Shown here in pieces: positions 1 to 5,965 of a stretch of 6,701 nt of DNA. The position numbers and the translations under genes were made by a program. The notes under the pieces are model-generated. The model worked only from the letters and a program-made list of their open reading frames with translations. It was not told the origin of the DNA and searched no databases. Origin of the DNA: Spirochaetaceae bacterium (GTDB taxonomy: Bacteria; Spirochaetota; Spirochaetia; Treponematales; Breznakiellaceae); contig JAITGJ010000156.1 in the NCBI GenBank assembly GCA_031280705.1, positions 1-6,701 of the forward strand, given 5' to 3'. Position 1 is the first letter of the stretch. Each line of letters begins with the position of its first letter.

Positions 1-1
1 T

Positions 2-30
2 TGGGGTTTGCGGCGTAGCCGCAAACCCCA
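2..30. repeat. Perfect 13-bp inverted repeat (hairpin)
   Basis: TGGGGTTTGCGGC, loop GTA, then its exact reverse complement GCCGCAAACCCCA. A 13-bp GC-rich stem with a 3-base loop is very stable on either strand. There is no poly-T in view after it on the plus side, and its left flank is cut by the window edge. It could be a terminator stem for a neighbouring operon or a dispersed palindromic element. Confidence 0.85.
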
Positions 31-46
31 GGGCGGTACTCAGCCA

Positions 47-72
47 TTCAATCCGCCTCCGTGCGGATTGAA
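47..72. repeat. 10-bp inverted repeat (hairpin), second of a close pair
   Basis: TTCAATCCGC at 47-56 pairs perfectly with GCGGATTGAA at 63-72 around a 6-base loop CTCCGT. It sits 16 bases from the 13-bp hairpin at 2-30, so the two form a tandem pair. No T-tract follows on either strand. Confidence 0.8.
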
Positions 73-171
73 GGTGGGGGATCTGCGAAGGGGCTGCAAG
101 AAAACGCCACGCGGTAACCGCTCGCGGTACCTTCTCGCCGGGAACGTCCAAAGGCCGGTGCTTCGACAAGT

Positions 172-207
172 TCAAGCCCTTACCGGGCTGCCCTGTAAGG
201 GCCTTGA
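172..207. repeat. Long bulged inverted repeat with nested stem
   Basis: TCAAG and CCCTTAC at 172-183 pair with GTAAGGG, a bulged C, and CTTGA at 195-207, giving 12 base pairs with one bulge. Inside, GGG at 185-187 pairs with CCC at 191-193 around CTG after one C/T mismatch. The compensating layout looks like a real structured element, but its function is unknown. Confidence 0.7.
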
Positions 208-286
208 GCAACTCAGCGGCCGGCCCGCTCAGAGCCGGGCTTGGCGGCGTCCCGGGAGAATCCCGCGCAACCGGTCCGGCGGCATG

Positions 287-3200
287 CTAATTCTTGCGGA
301 GGGGGACTTCGAGGATCAATTGTACTTCGCCAACGCTGAGTTTGAGCGTGTTGGCGATTTGCGCGTCGGTCCAGCCCTGGCGGTGCAGTTTGTGTACACT
401 GTCCCGCGTGGCAATTGAGACAGGATTACTGCCGCGCTGGGGGCCGTCGTTTTCTTCGCGGGTAATTTCTCCGGCCAGTTTAAGCTGATCGTTCAGTTCC
501 CCTTTGATTTTTTCCATGCGGGTTTCCGCCTGCGCGATCCATTCGCGGGCAACCTGCATCTCCTTGATACGCTGTTCCACCGTGGAAAGGTCCTGCTCCA
601 GCAAACCGAGCCGGTCCGCGGCGGCCTGCGCCTGTTCGGTTTCCGCACGAAGTTTGTCCAGCGCGAGGCGAAGATCTTCCTGCTTTGCGCGTAAATCGCC
701 CATGTCCTGCGTGAGCGCCTTCGCCGTTCCTTCGGCTTCCTGCAGGGCCTTGAAGTTGCGGTCCACGCCAATATGTATCGTTTCCAGGGTTTGATTTTTC
801 TTTTCAATGCGCCGGTATTTTTCTTCGGTTTCGGCAAGCGCGTCATTGATCTTACGGAGCTGTACCTGTATCGCCTGTAGCGTGTCATCGGAAGAAGTAA
901 CTTCGCCCAGTTTTTCTCCCACGGCCTGGGACGTTTGCAGCAGGCGGTTAAAATCGGCCTCCATAAGATCGATGCGCCGCTGTTCCGAAAGAAACCGGGT
1001 CATCTTCGCGTTAATTTCATCTTCAAGCCGCCTGATCCGGGCAAATTGATTTTCCAGTTCCGCGGCCTCCGCGCGGCGCTGGTCCAGCCCGGCCATGTCG
1101 CTTTTTAGATCCTCGATTTTCCGTTCCAGTTCCGTCTTGAGCGCACCGGCCTGATCAAACAGTTTTGTTTGATCGATAAATTGCTGTATCTGCCGGTTTA
1201 CTTCGGCAATGGACGCGCGTACCGCGGCAAGGCGCTCATCGCTGTCCGTGGAAAGTTCCCGTGATTTGCGGCGCAGTTCTTCCATAAGCTGATCCGTCTC
1301 GCGGACCTCTGCGGAAATGCCTTCCTGCCATTCTTCCATGTCGCGCCGGGCCTGTTTGAGGTTCTCCGCCATGGCGAGGGAAAAGCGGCCCAGCTCCGCC
1401 TTGACCTGCGCGTCCGCGCTGTTGCGGGCCTCGGCAAGGTTTCCGGTCATTTGTGTTTTAAACGATTCAAGTGATTCTTCGCCCTGCGCGAGGCGGTCCC
1501 GAATCGCCTCCTCAAATACTTCCGTTTCGCTTTTAAGGCGTTCCAGATCGGCGGCGGTTTTTTCCCGCTGTTCCGCGAGGCGGGCCTTCATCTCTTCGGC
1601 AAAGGAAAGTTCCAGTTCTTCGCGCCGGGCGGTAAGCCCTTCGCCAATATCGGCGAGGCTCCGGCTCTGCGCGGCGAGCCAGGTTTCCAGGCGCTCCTGA
1701 ATGGCGTTGTCCCGGGCCGTAAGATTTTGCGCGAAATCTTCCTCGAAAATATCGAGCTTTGCGGAAACATTTTCGTAGGCTTTTGCCTTGAGAGACTCCA
1801 CCTGCCGTTCGACTGCGGCCAGTTTTCCCCGGAGATTTTCTACCGCCTCATCAAAGGCCGCCTGGGCCGCGCCCCGGTCCTGCGCCGCAGTGGACTCAAA
1901 CAAGGTGAAATCCTGCCGGACCCGCGTTTCGGTATCGTCCATGTACCGGCGAAGTTCGCCCTCAAGGCGGGCGGCGTCATTGGCCATTTGTTCAAGGGCG
2001 TGAAACTGAACCGCCTGCGCCGCCCGGTAGGATTCAAGGCGGCTTTCCGCGTCTTCCAGTGCCTTTACGCCGGTTTTGGACACCGTATCGGCAAGGGATT
2101 GGTGAAGTTCCGCGCCGGAAGCGGCAAGGGCGGAACGGAGGCCGGTTTCCATAGTGATAAGGTTTTCCCGCGCTTCGGCGGAAGTTTTTTCGAGAGCGTC
2201 CCGCAGTTCCGTGGAGGACGATTCCCAGGCGGTGCGGAGTTCGCCGGCCAGGGTGGCAAGCGCTTCCCGCAGTTCCGCCGCGGACGCCGTAAGGGATTCC
2301 CGTAAATTGCCGGTGGTTTCAACATTTTCGCGTTCCGCCCTGTCAAGGCGCTCTTTCATGCCGTCCAGCGTTTCCGTGATGCCGCCTGAAATTTCCCGCC
2401 ACGCTGCTTCCACCCGCCGCCATTCGGCGTCTTCAATTTCCCGCGCGTTTTTGAGTTCCCGGTAATCCGTATCAGCGTGATCCCTGAGTTCCGCCCATGC
2501 GGTTTCCATGTCCGCCCGCCAGCGGGAGAAATCACTGTCCAGGCGGTTCTGCCATGCGGCGTTGTCCGTTTCCAGCGTGCCGCGAAAAGCGTCGCTGCCT
2601 GTTTCGGTTTTTTCCCGCCACGCAGTATTGGTGTTTTCAATATCCTGCCGGAACGCATCATTGTCCGCTTTGGCTTTTTCCCGCCATTCAGTATTGATGT
2701 TTTCAACATTATGCCAGAATGTGATATTATCCGCCGTGATTTTTTCCTGCCATGCGGTATTGTCCGTTTCAAGCGTACTGCGGAAAGATGCATTGCCCGC
2801 CGTAACTTCGCCCTGCCACGCGGCGGCGGTGTTTTCAAGATGATGCCGGAATGTGTCATTATCCGCCGTGATTTTTTCCTGCCACGCGGCGTTGTTTGTT
2901 ACAATATGTTCCTGCCACGCAGTATTGGTGTTTTCAATATTCTGCCGGAATGCGGCGCTGTCCGCCGCCGCTTTTTCCCGCCACGCGGCGGCGTCCGTTT
3001 CAAAACCGGTCCGCCAGCGATCATGCCCTTCTGTGGCGGCCTCCCGCCAGCGCTCGAATTCCCCTTCCGCGCCGGCCCGCGCTTTTGTCATGGCGTCTTC
3101 CAGTCCCGCTCCGGCAAGCGATTCGGCGCGGACGATGGTTTCCTCAATGCCGGCGCGCGCCGCCTGGACTCGTGTTTCAAGCGCGGTAATGGCGTCATGA

Positions 3201-4564
3201 AACGCCTGTTCCCGCGCCGCGATGTTTTCGGCAAGGGCGGCGTCCCGTTCGGCAAGAAAGGCGTGGTTCCGTTCGGTTTCACCGGTCAGGGTGCGGCGCC
3301 ATGCGTCAAGGCTGTCTCCGGCGGCGGCCTCAAGGTGCGCAAGTTCCGTTTCAGCCTGATTTTGCCATTCGGCGATCAGGGCGCGGAAACGGCTTTCCTC
3401 ATCGGCAACGGCGGCCCGCCAGGCGGCCAGTTCCGCCCCGGCAAGGGTTTCCGCCCGGGCCTTCGCGTCTGCCAGTGTTTCCTCAAGGCGCTGTTCCAGG
3501 CCGTTTGTCTCGCCGCTTACGCGGCTTTCAAGATCGCGGAAGCGCTGCTCAAGGCCCGCGATGTGTCCGCTCATTTCCGTGTGCCAGGCGCGGCCCTTCG
3601 CTTCAATTTCCCCGCTTTCCTTCCGCCAGGCTTCCCGGAAGTCCCGCACCAAATCCTGCGCTTCGGCAAGGCGGGTTTTGGTGCTGTCCTGATACCCCTT
3701 GAGCCGTTCTTCTACAATTTCCTGATACCGCTTTACCCGCTCCAGCGCCTGTTCGCGGAGCCTGGAGAGCGCCGCGTCTTCCATTTTGTCGGCTTTCTGT
3801 CCCGCTTCGGCCAGCGCCCCGTCCAGCGCCGCGCGGAGGCGCGTCTCCGCCTCGGCAAGCGCGCCGTCAATAGTCTCACCGGCTTTTGTGAGGTTGGCGC
3901 GGATCGCTTCCCCGGCCGCCGCGAAATTTTCTTCCCGGTCCCGCTCAAGCCGTTCCACCGCTTCCCGGTGGTCATCCACCCGGCGGCCCATGGTTTCGAG
4001 GGTACTTTCCAAATCCGATACGGAAGATTTGCAGTCTCTCAGCGCGGAGTCAACGGCCTTTTCCAGCGCCGCCCCGCTCTCCGCCTCAAACCGCGCCCCG
4101 GCCCCGGCAAGTTCCTTTTCCAGCGCGTCAAGTTTTGTCCGGGCCTCGCCGGTAAGTTTTGCCGCGGACTCCACAAACGCTTCCTCATCCTGGATGCGCT
4201 TCATGTTTTCTTCGACCCGCCCGGTCATGCGGATCAATTCTTCCAGCGCGCTGTCGTAGGCGGTAATCCGTTCGTCAATCTGGGCGATTGCGGCGGCTTT
4301 CTGTTTCAAATCGGCGCTGGTCAGGTTGATGCGGTTGAGCAGTTCCGCCGCGGATTTTTGATCAACGTCGAGAATTGTCCCCAAATCCCGGACGGCGGTC
4401 TCTTTTTCAGCCACAAAGGCGGCGAGTTCTTCCTTCTGCGCCTTGACATACTCCCTGAGTTTACTGAGGCCCGGCCCACTGCGCCGGGTAAGTTGGTGGT
4501 ACAGGATAAATGCGAGGGCGATAATGCCCAGCGTCAGGAGATTCCCGGCTGAAAAAAAGCTCAT
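287..4564 (-). CDS. Giant membrane-anchored coiled-coil protein, SpiroCoCo-like
   Basis: A 1,425-residue protein, probably a structural or scaffolding element at the inner face of the cytoplasmic membrane. Residues about 8-25 (NLLTLGIIALAFILYHQL) form one membrane helix. It is followed by RR at 27-28 and more Lys/Arg, and no charge precedes it, so by the positive-inside rule the long C-terminal part should be cytoplasmic. Residues 33-160 form a coiled head of spirochaete type. Residues 327-722 have strict 11-residue periodicity. Residues 723-1370 are further Glu/Arg/Ala/Leu-rich coil. A short Gly/Pro/Asn linker follows, then a helix-turn-helix-like tail at about 1390-1420 (GWTDAQIANTLKLSVGEVQL). 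No proline occurs between P31 and P1375. The ATG at 4564 is chosen because it starts directly before the membrane helix and lies 5 bases after the upstream stop. The open frame continues upstream only as a shadow of the hydrolase. No Shine-Dalgarno is visible, so translation may be coupled. The SpiroCoCo name is from memory; the cellular role is inferred. Confidence 0.88.
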   Translation of the reverse strand: MSFFSAGNLLTLGIIALAFILYHQLTRRSGPGLSKLREYVKAQKEELAAFVAEKETAVRDLGTILDVDQKSAAELLNRINLTSADLKQKAAAIAQIDERITAYDSALEELIRMTGRVEENMKRIQDEEAFVESAAKLTGEARTKLDALEKELAGAGARFEAESGAALEKAVDSALRDCKSSVSDLESTLETMGRRVDDHREAVERLERDREENFAAAGEAIRANLTKAGETIDGALAEAETRLRAALDGALAEAGQKADKMEDAALSRLREQALERVKRYQEIVEERLKGYQDSTKTRLAEAQDLVRDFREAWRKESGEIEAKGRAWHTEMSGHIAGLEQRFRDLESRVSGETNGLEQRLEETLADAKARAETLAGAELAAWRAAVADEESRFRALIAEWQNQAETELAHLEAAAGDSLDAWRRTLTGETERNHAFLAERDAALAENIAAREQAFHDAITALETRVQAARAGIEETIVRAESLAGAGLEDAMTKARAGAEGEFERWREAATEGHDRWRTGFETDAAAWREKAAADSAAFRQNIENTNTAWQEHIVTNNAAWQEKITADNDTFRHHLENTAAAWQGEVTAGNASFRSTLETDNTAWQEKITADNITFWHNVENINTEWREKAKADNDAFRQDIENTNTAWREKTETGSDAFRGTLETDNAAWQNRLDSDFSRWRADMETAWAELRDHADTDYRELKNAREIEDAEWRRVEAAWREISGGITETLDGMKERLDRAERENVETTGNLRESLTASAAELREALATLAGELRTAWESSSTELRDALEKTSAEARENLITMETGLRSALAASGAELHQSLADTVSKTGVKALEDAESRLESYRAAQAVQFHALEQMANDAARLEGELRRYMDDTETRVRQDFTLFESTAAQDRGAAQAAFDEAVENLRGKLAAVERQVESLKAKAYENVSAKLDIFEEDFAQNLTARDNAIQERLETWLAAQSRSLADIGEGLTARREELELSFAEEMKARLAEQREKTAADLERLKSETEVFEEAIRDRLAQGEESLESFKTQMTGNLAEARNSADAQVKAELGRFSLAMAENLKQARRDMEEWQEGISAEVRETDQLMEELRRKSRELSTDSDERLAAVRASIAEVNRQIQQFIDQTKLFDQAGALKTELERKIEDLKSDMAGLDQRRAEAAELENQFARIRRLEDEINAKMTRFLSEQRRIDLMEADFNRLLQTSQAVGEKLGEVTSSDDTLQAIQVQLRKINDALAETEEKYRRIEKKNQTLETIHIGVDRNFKALQEAEGTAKALTQDMGDLRAKQEDLRLALDKLRAETEQAQAAADRLGLLEQDLSTVEQRIKEMQVAREWIAQAETRMEKIKGELNDQLKLAGEITREENDGPQRGSNPVSIATRDSVHKLHRQGWTDAQIANTLKLSVGEVQLILEVPLRKN
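2531..2992 (-). repeat. 33-bp tandem repeat array encoding 14 hendecads in the coiled-coil gene
   Basis: Fourteen consecutive 33-base units encode 11-residue units, residues 525-678. The fourth residue of every unit is aromatic: W528, F539, W550, W561, F572, W583, F594, W605, F616, W627, F638, W649, F660, W671. Typical units are NTAWQEKITAD, NDAFRQDIENT and NTAWREKTETG, rich in Asn/Thr/Asp. DNA similarity goes beyond what protein selection needs. Bases 2726-2752 are identical to 2858-2884 (offset 132, four units). Bases 2617-2643 are identical to 2914-2940 (offset 297, nine units). The array looks more AT-rich than the flanking gene. The periodicity continues with lower identity on both sides, into units at about 503-524 and 679-715. 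Confidence 0.92.
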
Positions 4565-4569
4565 TTGTA

Positions 4570-5289
4570 CTAACGTAGCACAAATGCCGCCAATTGGCGA
4601 TAGCCGGTGAACACAAAATCCGCCCCGCCGGACCGTTTGCCGCCCGGGCCGCCGCCGGCTTTTGCGCCCCGGAACAGCGACGGCCGTATCCAGGCGGCGC
4701 TCATGCCCGCAGCTTTCGCGCCCCGGATGTCGTAACGAACACTGTTTCCCACATAAAGGATTTTTTCGGGCGGAAGCGCCATGCGCTCCGCCAGCACCCG
4801 GAAGGGAAGCGGGTCCGGCTTGAGGCGGCCTATCACTTCGGTACAGAGCACCACGTCCCAAAACGCGCGGATGCCAAAGTTGGCGAGTTTTGTTTCGGGC
4901 GGGAAGTCAGAGAGCAGGGCGAGGCGGACGCCCGCATTCCGTAACGCCGCGAGGGTTTCCATAACGCCGGGAAACAGGGGAAGCCGCCCAAAAATCGGCT
5001 CCCAGCGCCGGTAGATATACCGCTCCGCGCGGGCCTTTATCTCATCGCGCTCTTTTTTGAGAAACTGCGCCATAAGACCGGCCTGAATGTCGTAAAATTG
5101 CTCTGGCGGGAAATCTGGAAGCGCCGCGCCCGGGGGACCGGCTCCATGCAGGATTTTTCGCGCCTTGTTCATGGCCAGCATGAGCGGCCAATGGCGCAGG
5201 ACCACGGGGAAAACACGCAGGTAAAACAGGGCGTTGGAGTAGAGCGTTCCATCGAGATCGAAGGCCACTCCCTCAATTTTTTTATTCAC
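4570..5289 (-). CDS. HAD-superfamily hydrolase (subfamily IA-like phosphatase)
   Basis: A 239-residue cytosolic hydrolase of the haloacid dehalogenase superfamily, most likely a phosphatase acting on a small phosphorylated metabolite; the substrate cannot be told from sequence. Motif I is FDLDGT at residues 10-15, with nucleophile D11 and acid/base D13. A helical cap of about residues 18-100 follows, as in subfamily I. Motif II is LLSD with S127. The motif III lysine is K157 in RLKPDP. Motif IV is YVGNSVRYDIRGAKAAG at about 179-195: the first metal-binding acid, usually Asp, is Asn182, while D187 is kept. The GTG start is firm because an in-frame TAG lies three codons upstream and AGGAG precedes it. 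The C-terminal 35 residues are Gly/Arg/Lys-rich (RGAKAGGGPGGKRSGG), which looks like a lineage-specific loop. The stop is 5 bases before the coiled-coil gene, so the two are almost certainly cotranscribed. Confidence 0.9.
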   Translation of the reverse strand: MNKKIEGVAFDLDGTLYSNALFYLRVFPVVLRHWPLMLAMNKARKILHGAGPPGAALPDFPPEQFYDIQAGLMAQFLKKERDEIKARAERYIYRRWEPIFGRLPLFPGVMETLAALRNAGVRLALLSDFPPETKLANFGIRAFWDVVLCTEVIGRLKPDPLPFRVLAERMALPPEKILYVGNSVRYDIRGAKAAGMSAAWIRPSLFRGAKAGGGPGGKRSGGADFVFTGYRQLAAFVLR

Positions 5290-5292
5290 CTG

Positions 5293-5297
5293 CTCCT
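5293..5297 (-). promoter_or_regulatory. Shine-Dalgarno AGGAG for the HAD hydrolase GTG start
   Basis: The minus strand reads TATAGGAGCAGGTG. AGGAG ends 3 bases before the GTG at 5289, which is a short but usable spacing. The TAG inside this string is in frame with the gene and rules out any upstream start. Confidence 0.7.
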
Positions 5298-5354
5298 ATA
5301 GTAGATGATGGCGGCAAAGCTGTCTATGCCCAACAGCCGCCTTCGTAATAGAGC

Positions 5355-5380
5355 TGTTCTGAAACTTCAGTTTTGGAACA
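5355..5380. repeat. 26-base imperfect palindrome with TTCA loop
   Basis: On the plus strand TGTTCTGAAAC, loop TTCA, GTTTTGGAACA. Read as plus-strand RNA the stem is 11 bp with two adjacent G-U wobbles; as minus-strand RNA the same two positions become A/C mismatches. GAG also occurs just outside it on one flank and CTC on the other, partly extending the symmetry. It may be an operator-like site, a remnant terminator, or one copy of a dispersed intergenic repeat. No other copy is in this window. Confidence 0.65.
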
Positions 5381-5435
5381 CGTCTCATGTACCGCCCGGC
5401 CGCCGCCCGCGCGGAAAACCCCGGAAACGCCGACG

Positions 5436-5948
5436 CTAATCTTCCTCGTGCCGGGCCAGTACGTAAAGCAGGTCAGAAATCCGGTTGAGGTAACTTCTGA
5501 CCGCGGGACTTACCGGCTCAAGGCGGTTCAGGGCGATAACGCGCCGTTCGGCCCGGCGGGCGGCCGCGCGGGCAATATCGATCTTCGCGGCGGCGGGGGT
5601 TTGCCCCGGCAGCACAAACCCGGTCCGGGGATGGGCGGCCTCGAATTCATGTACCCAGTCCCGTATCCGGTTTTCGGCGGGTTCCGCCTTTACGGTGAAA
5701 TTCTCTTTCGCCGCCGCTTCGGACGAGAGGGCAATGCCGCCCATCAGGCCCATCAGATCCGTTTGCAGGGCTTCAAGAATTTCCCGCGTGCGGCTTTTTG
5801 TGGCGGCGCATTTCGCGTCTCCCAAAAATGAGGTCAGTTCATCCAAATCGCCCAGCGCTTCGATGCGGGGGTGATCCTTCGCAATTCTTTCGCCGCTCAG
5901 CAGGTCTGTTTCGCCGCCGTCGCCCAGGGCGGTAGAAATACTTTTCAT
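5436..5948 (-). CDS. Cob(I)alamin adenosyltransferase, PduO type
   Basis: A 170-residue enzyme of the PduO/MMAB family (cob(I)yrinic acid a,c-diamide adenosyltransferase). The family transfers the 5'-deoxyadenosyl group of ATP to cob(I)alamin to make the B12 coenzyme, normally as a trimer. The N-terminal ATP-binding signature is present: ALGDGGETDLLSG at 7-19, K24, R28, then GDLDEL at 33-38. The active-site block GFVLPGQT is at 110-117; its F111 matches the phenylalanine that in Lactobacillus PduO displaces the lower ligand. ARAAARRAER is at 126-135, with the two ATP-contacting arginines. YLNRISDLLYVLAR is at 153-166, with N155. Length and motif order are those of a complete stand-alone enzyme. 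An ATG seven codons upstream (5969) overlaps the preceding stop as ATGA. I prefer 5948 because AAAGGAG sits 5 bases before it and the family signature begins right after. Conserved His in the family motif before the arginines appears as Asp124. No pdu or cobalamin biosynthesis genes are in view. Confidence 0.95.
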   Translation of the reverse strand: MKSISTALGDGGETDLLSGERIAKDHPRIEALGDLDELTSFLGDAKCAATKSRTREILEALQTDLMGLMGGIALSSEAAAKENFTVKAEPAENRIRDWVHEFEAAHPRTGFVLPGQTPAAAKIDIARAAARRAERRVIALNRLEPVSPAVRSYLNRISDLLYVLARHEED

Positions 5949-5953
5949 GGTGT

Positions 5954-5960
5954 CTCCTTT
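5954..5960 (-). promoter_or_regulatory. Shine-Dalgarno AAAGGAG that fixes the adenosyltransferase start
   Basis: On the minus strand AAAGGAG is followed by ACACC and then ATG at 5948. The spacing of 5 bases is good for initiation there. The competing ATG at 5969 lies upstream of this site and has no comparable motif, although it overlaps the alaX stop as ATGA. Confidence 0.85.
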
Positions 5961-5965
5961 GTGGT

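Larger units (their letters stand above)
1..286. other. Non-coding stretch rich in inverted repeats downstream of the coiled-coil gene
   Basis: No convincing gene occurs here; the open frame on the plus strand has no recognisable product and runs on antisense into the coiled-coil gene. The stretch is dominated by short dyads. Besides the three listed separately there are GCGGT-A-ACCGC at 111-121; GCCCGCT-CAG-AGC-C-GGGC at 223-240 (7 bp with a one-base bulge); and CGGGA-GAA-TCCCG at 253-265, 21 bases past the stop of the coiled-coil gene. None is followed by a T-tract in the minus-strand direction, so I cannot call a standard intrinsic terminator. Possible readings are a cluster of REP-like intergenic repeats, a structured RNA, or factor-dependent transcript ends. 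Confidence 0.6.
5290..5435. other. Spacer between adenosyltransferase and hydrolase genes
   Basis: These 146 bases separate the alaX-adenosyltransferase pair from the hydrolase-coiled-coil pair and are the natural place for a promoter of the latter. I could not find a convincing -35/-10 pair at proper spacing. TACTAT just before the ribosome binding site and TATTAC further upstream are only partial -10 matches. Besides the 26-base palindrome listed separately, GGCG (5310-5313) with GCTGT (5319-5323) pairs to ACAGC-CGCC (5333-5341) with a bulge of five bases. A GC-rich run at about 5392-5414 follows the adenosyltransferase stop without a T-tract. Confidence 0.5.

Noticed and set aside
253..265. 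An intrinsic terminator for the coiled-coil gene
   Set aside because: The stem is only 5 bp and no T-run follows it on the minus strand.
8..418. A 136-codon open frame on the plus strand at the left edge
   Set aside because: It runs through several hairpins and then antisense into the end of the coiled-coil gene. The composition is low-complexity and Arg/Gly/Pro-rich, without a known domain or a visible ribosome binding site.
2531..2992. A CRISPR-like array suggested by regular repeats
   Set aside because: The 33-base units are contiguous with no spacers, stay in frame and encode hendecads within a long gene.
2477..4552. A 691-codon open frame on the plus strand, antisense to the coiled-coil gene
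   Set aside because: It mirrors the coding strand of a gene with strong, repetitive codon usage. The translation is rich in Pro/Phe/Gly/Arg with no recognisable domain, and all homology-like signal is on the minus strand.
4565..4861. A 99-residue N-terminal extension of the coiled-coil frame
   Set aside because: It overlaps the C-terminal half of the hydrolase in another frame, is Arg/Gly/Pro-rich with no family resemblance, and the ATG at 4564 begins directly before the membrane helix and just after the hydrolase stop.
5305..5345. A sigma-54 promoter near TGGGC...TTTGCC on the minus strand
   Set aside because: The distance between the GG and GC elements is four bases too long for the -24/-12 consensus.
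5325..5380. A flagellar sigma-28-type promoter upstream of the hydrolase (minus strand TGAAGTTT with an 11-base spacer)
   Set aside because: The -35-like part matches TAAAGTTT at 7 of 8 positions, but the sequence at the -10 position (TATTACGA) matches GCCGATAA poorly, and the -35 match falls inside the palindrome, which explains it equally well.
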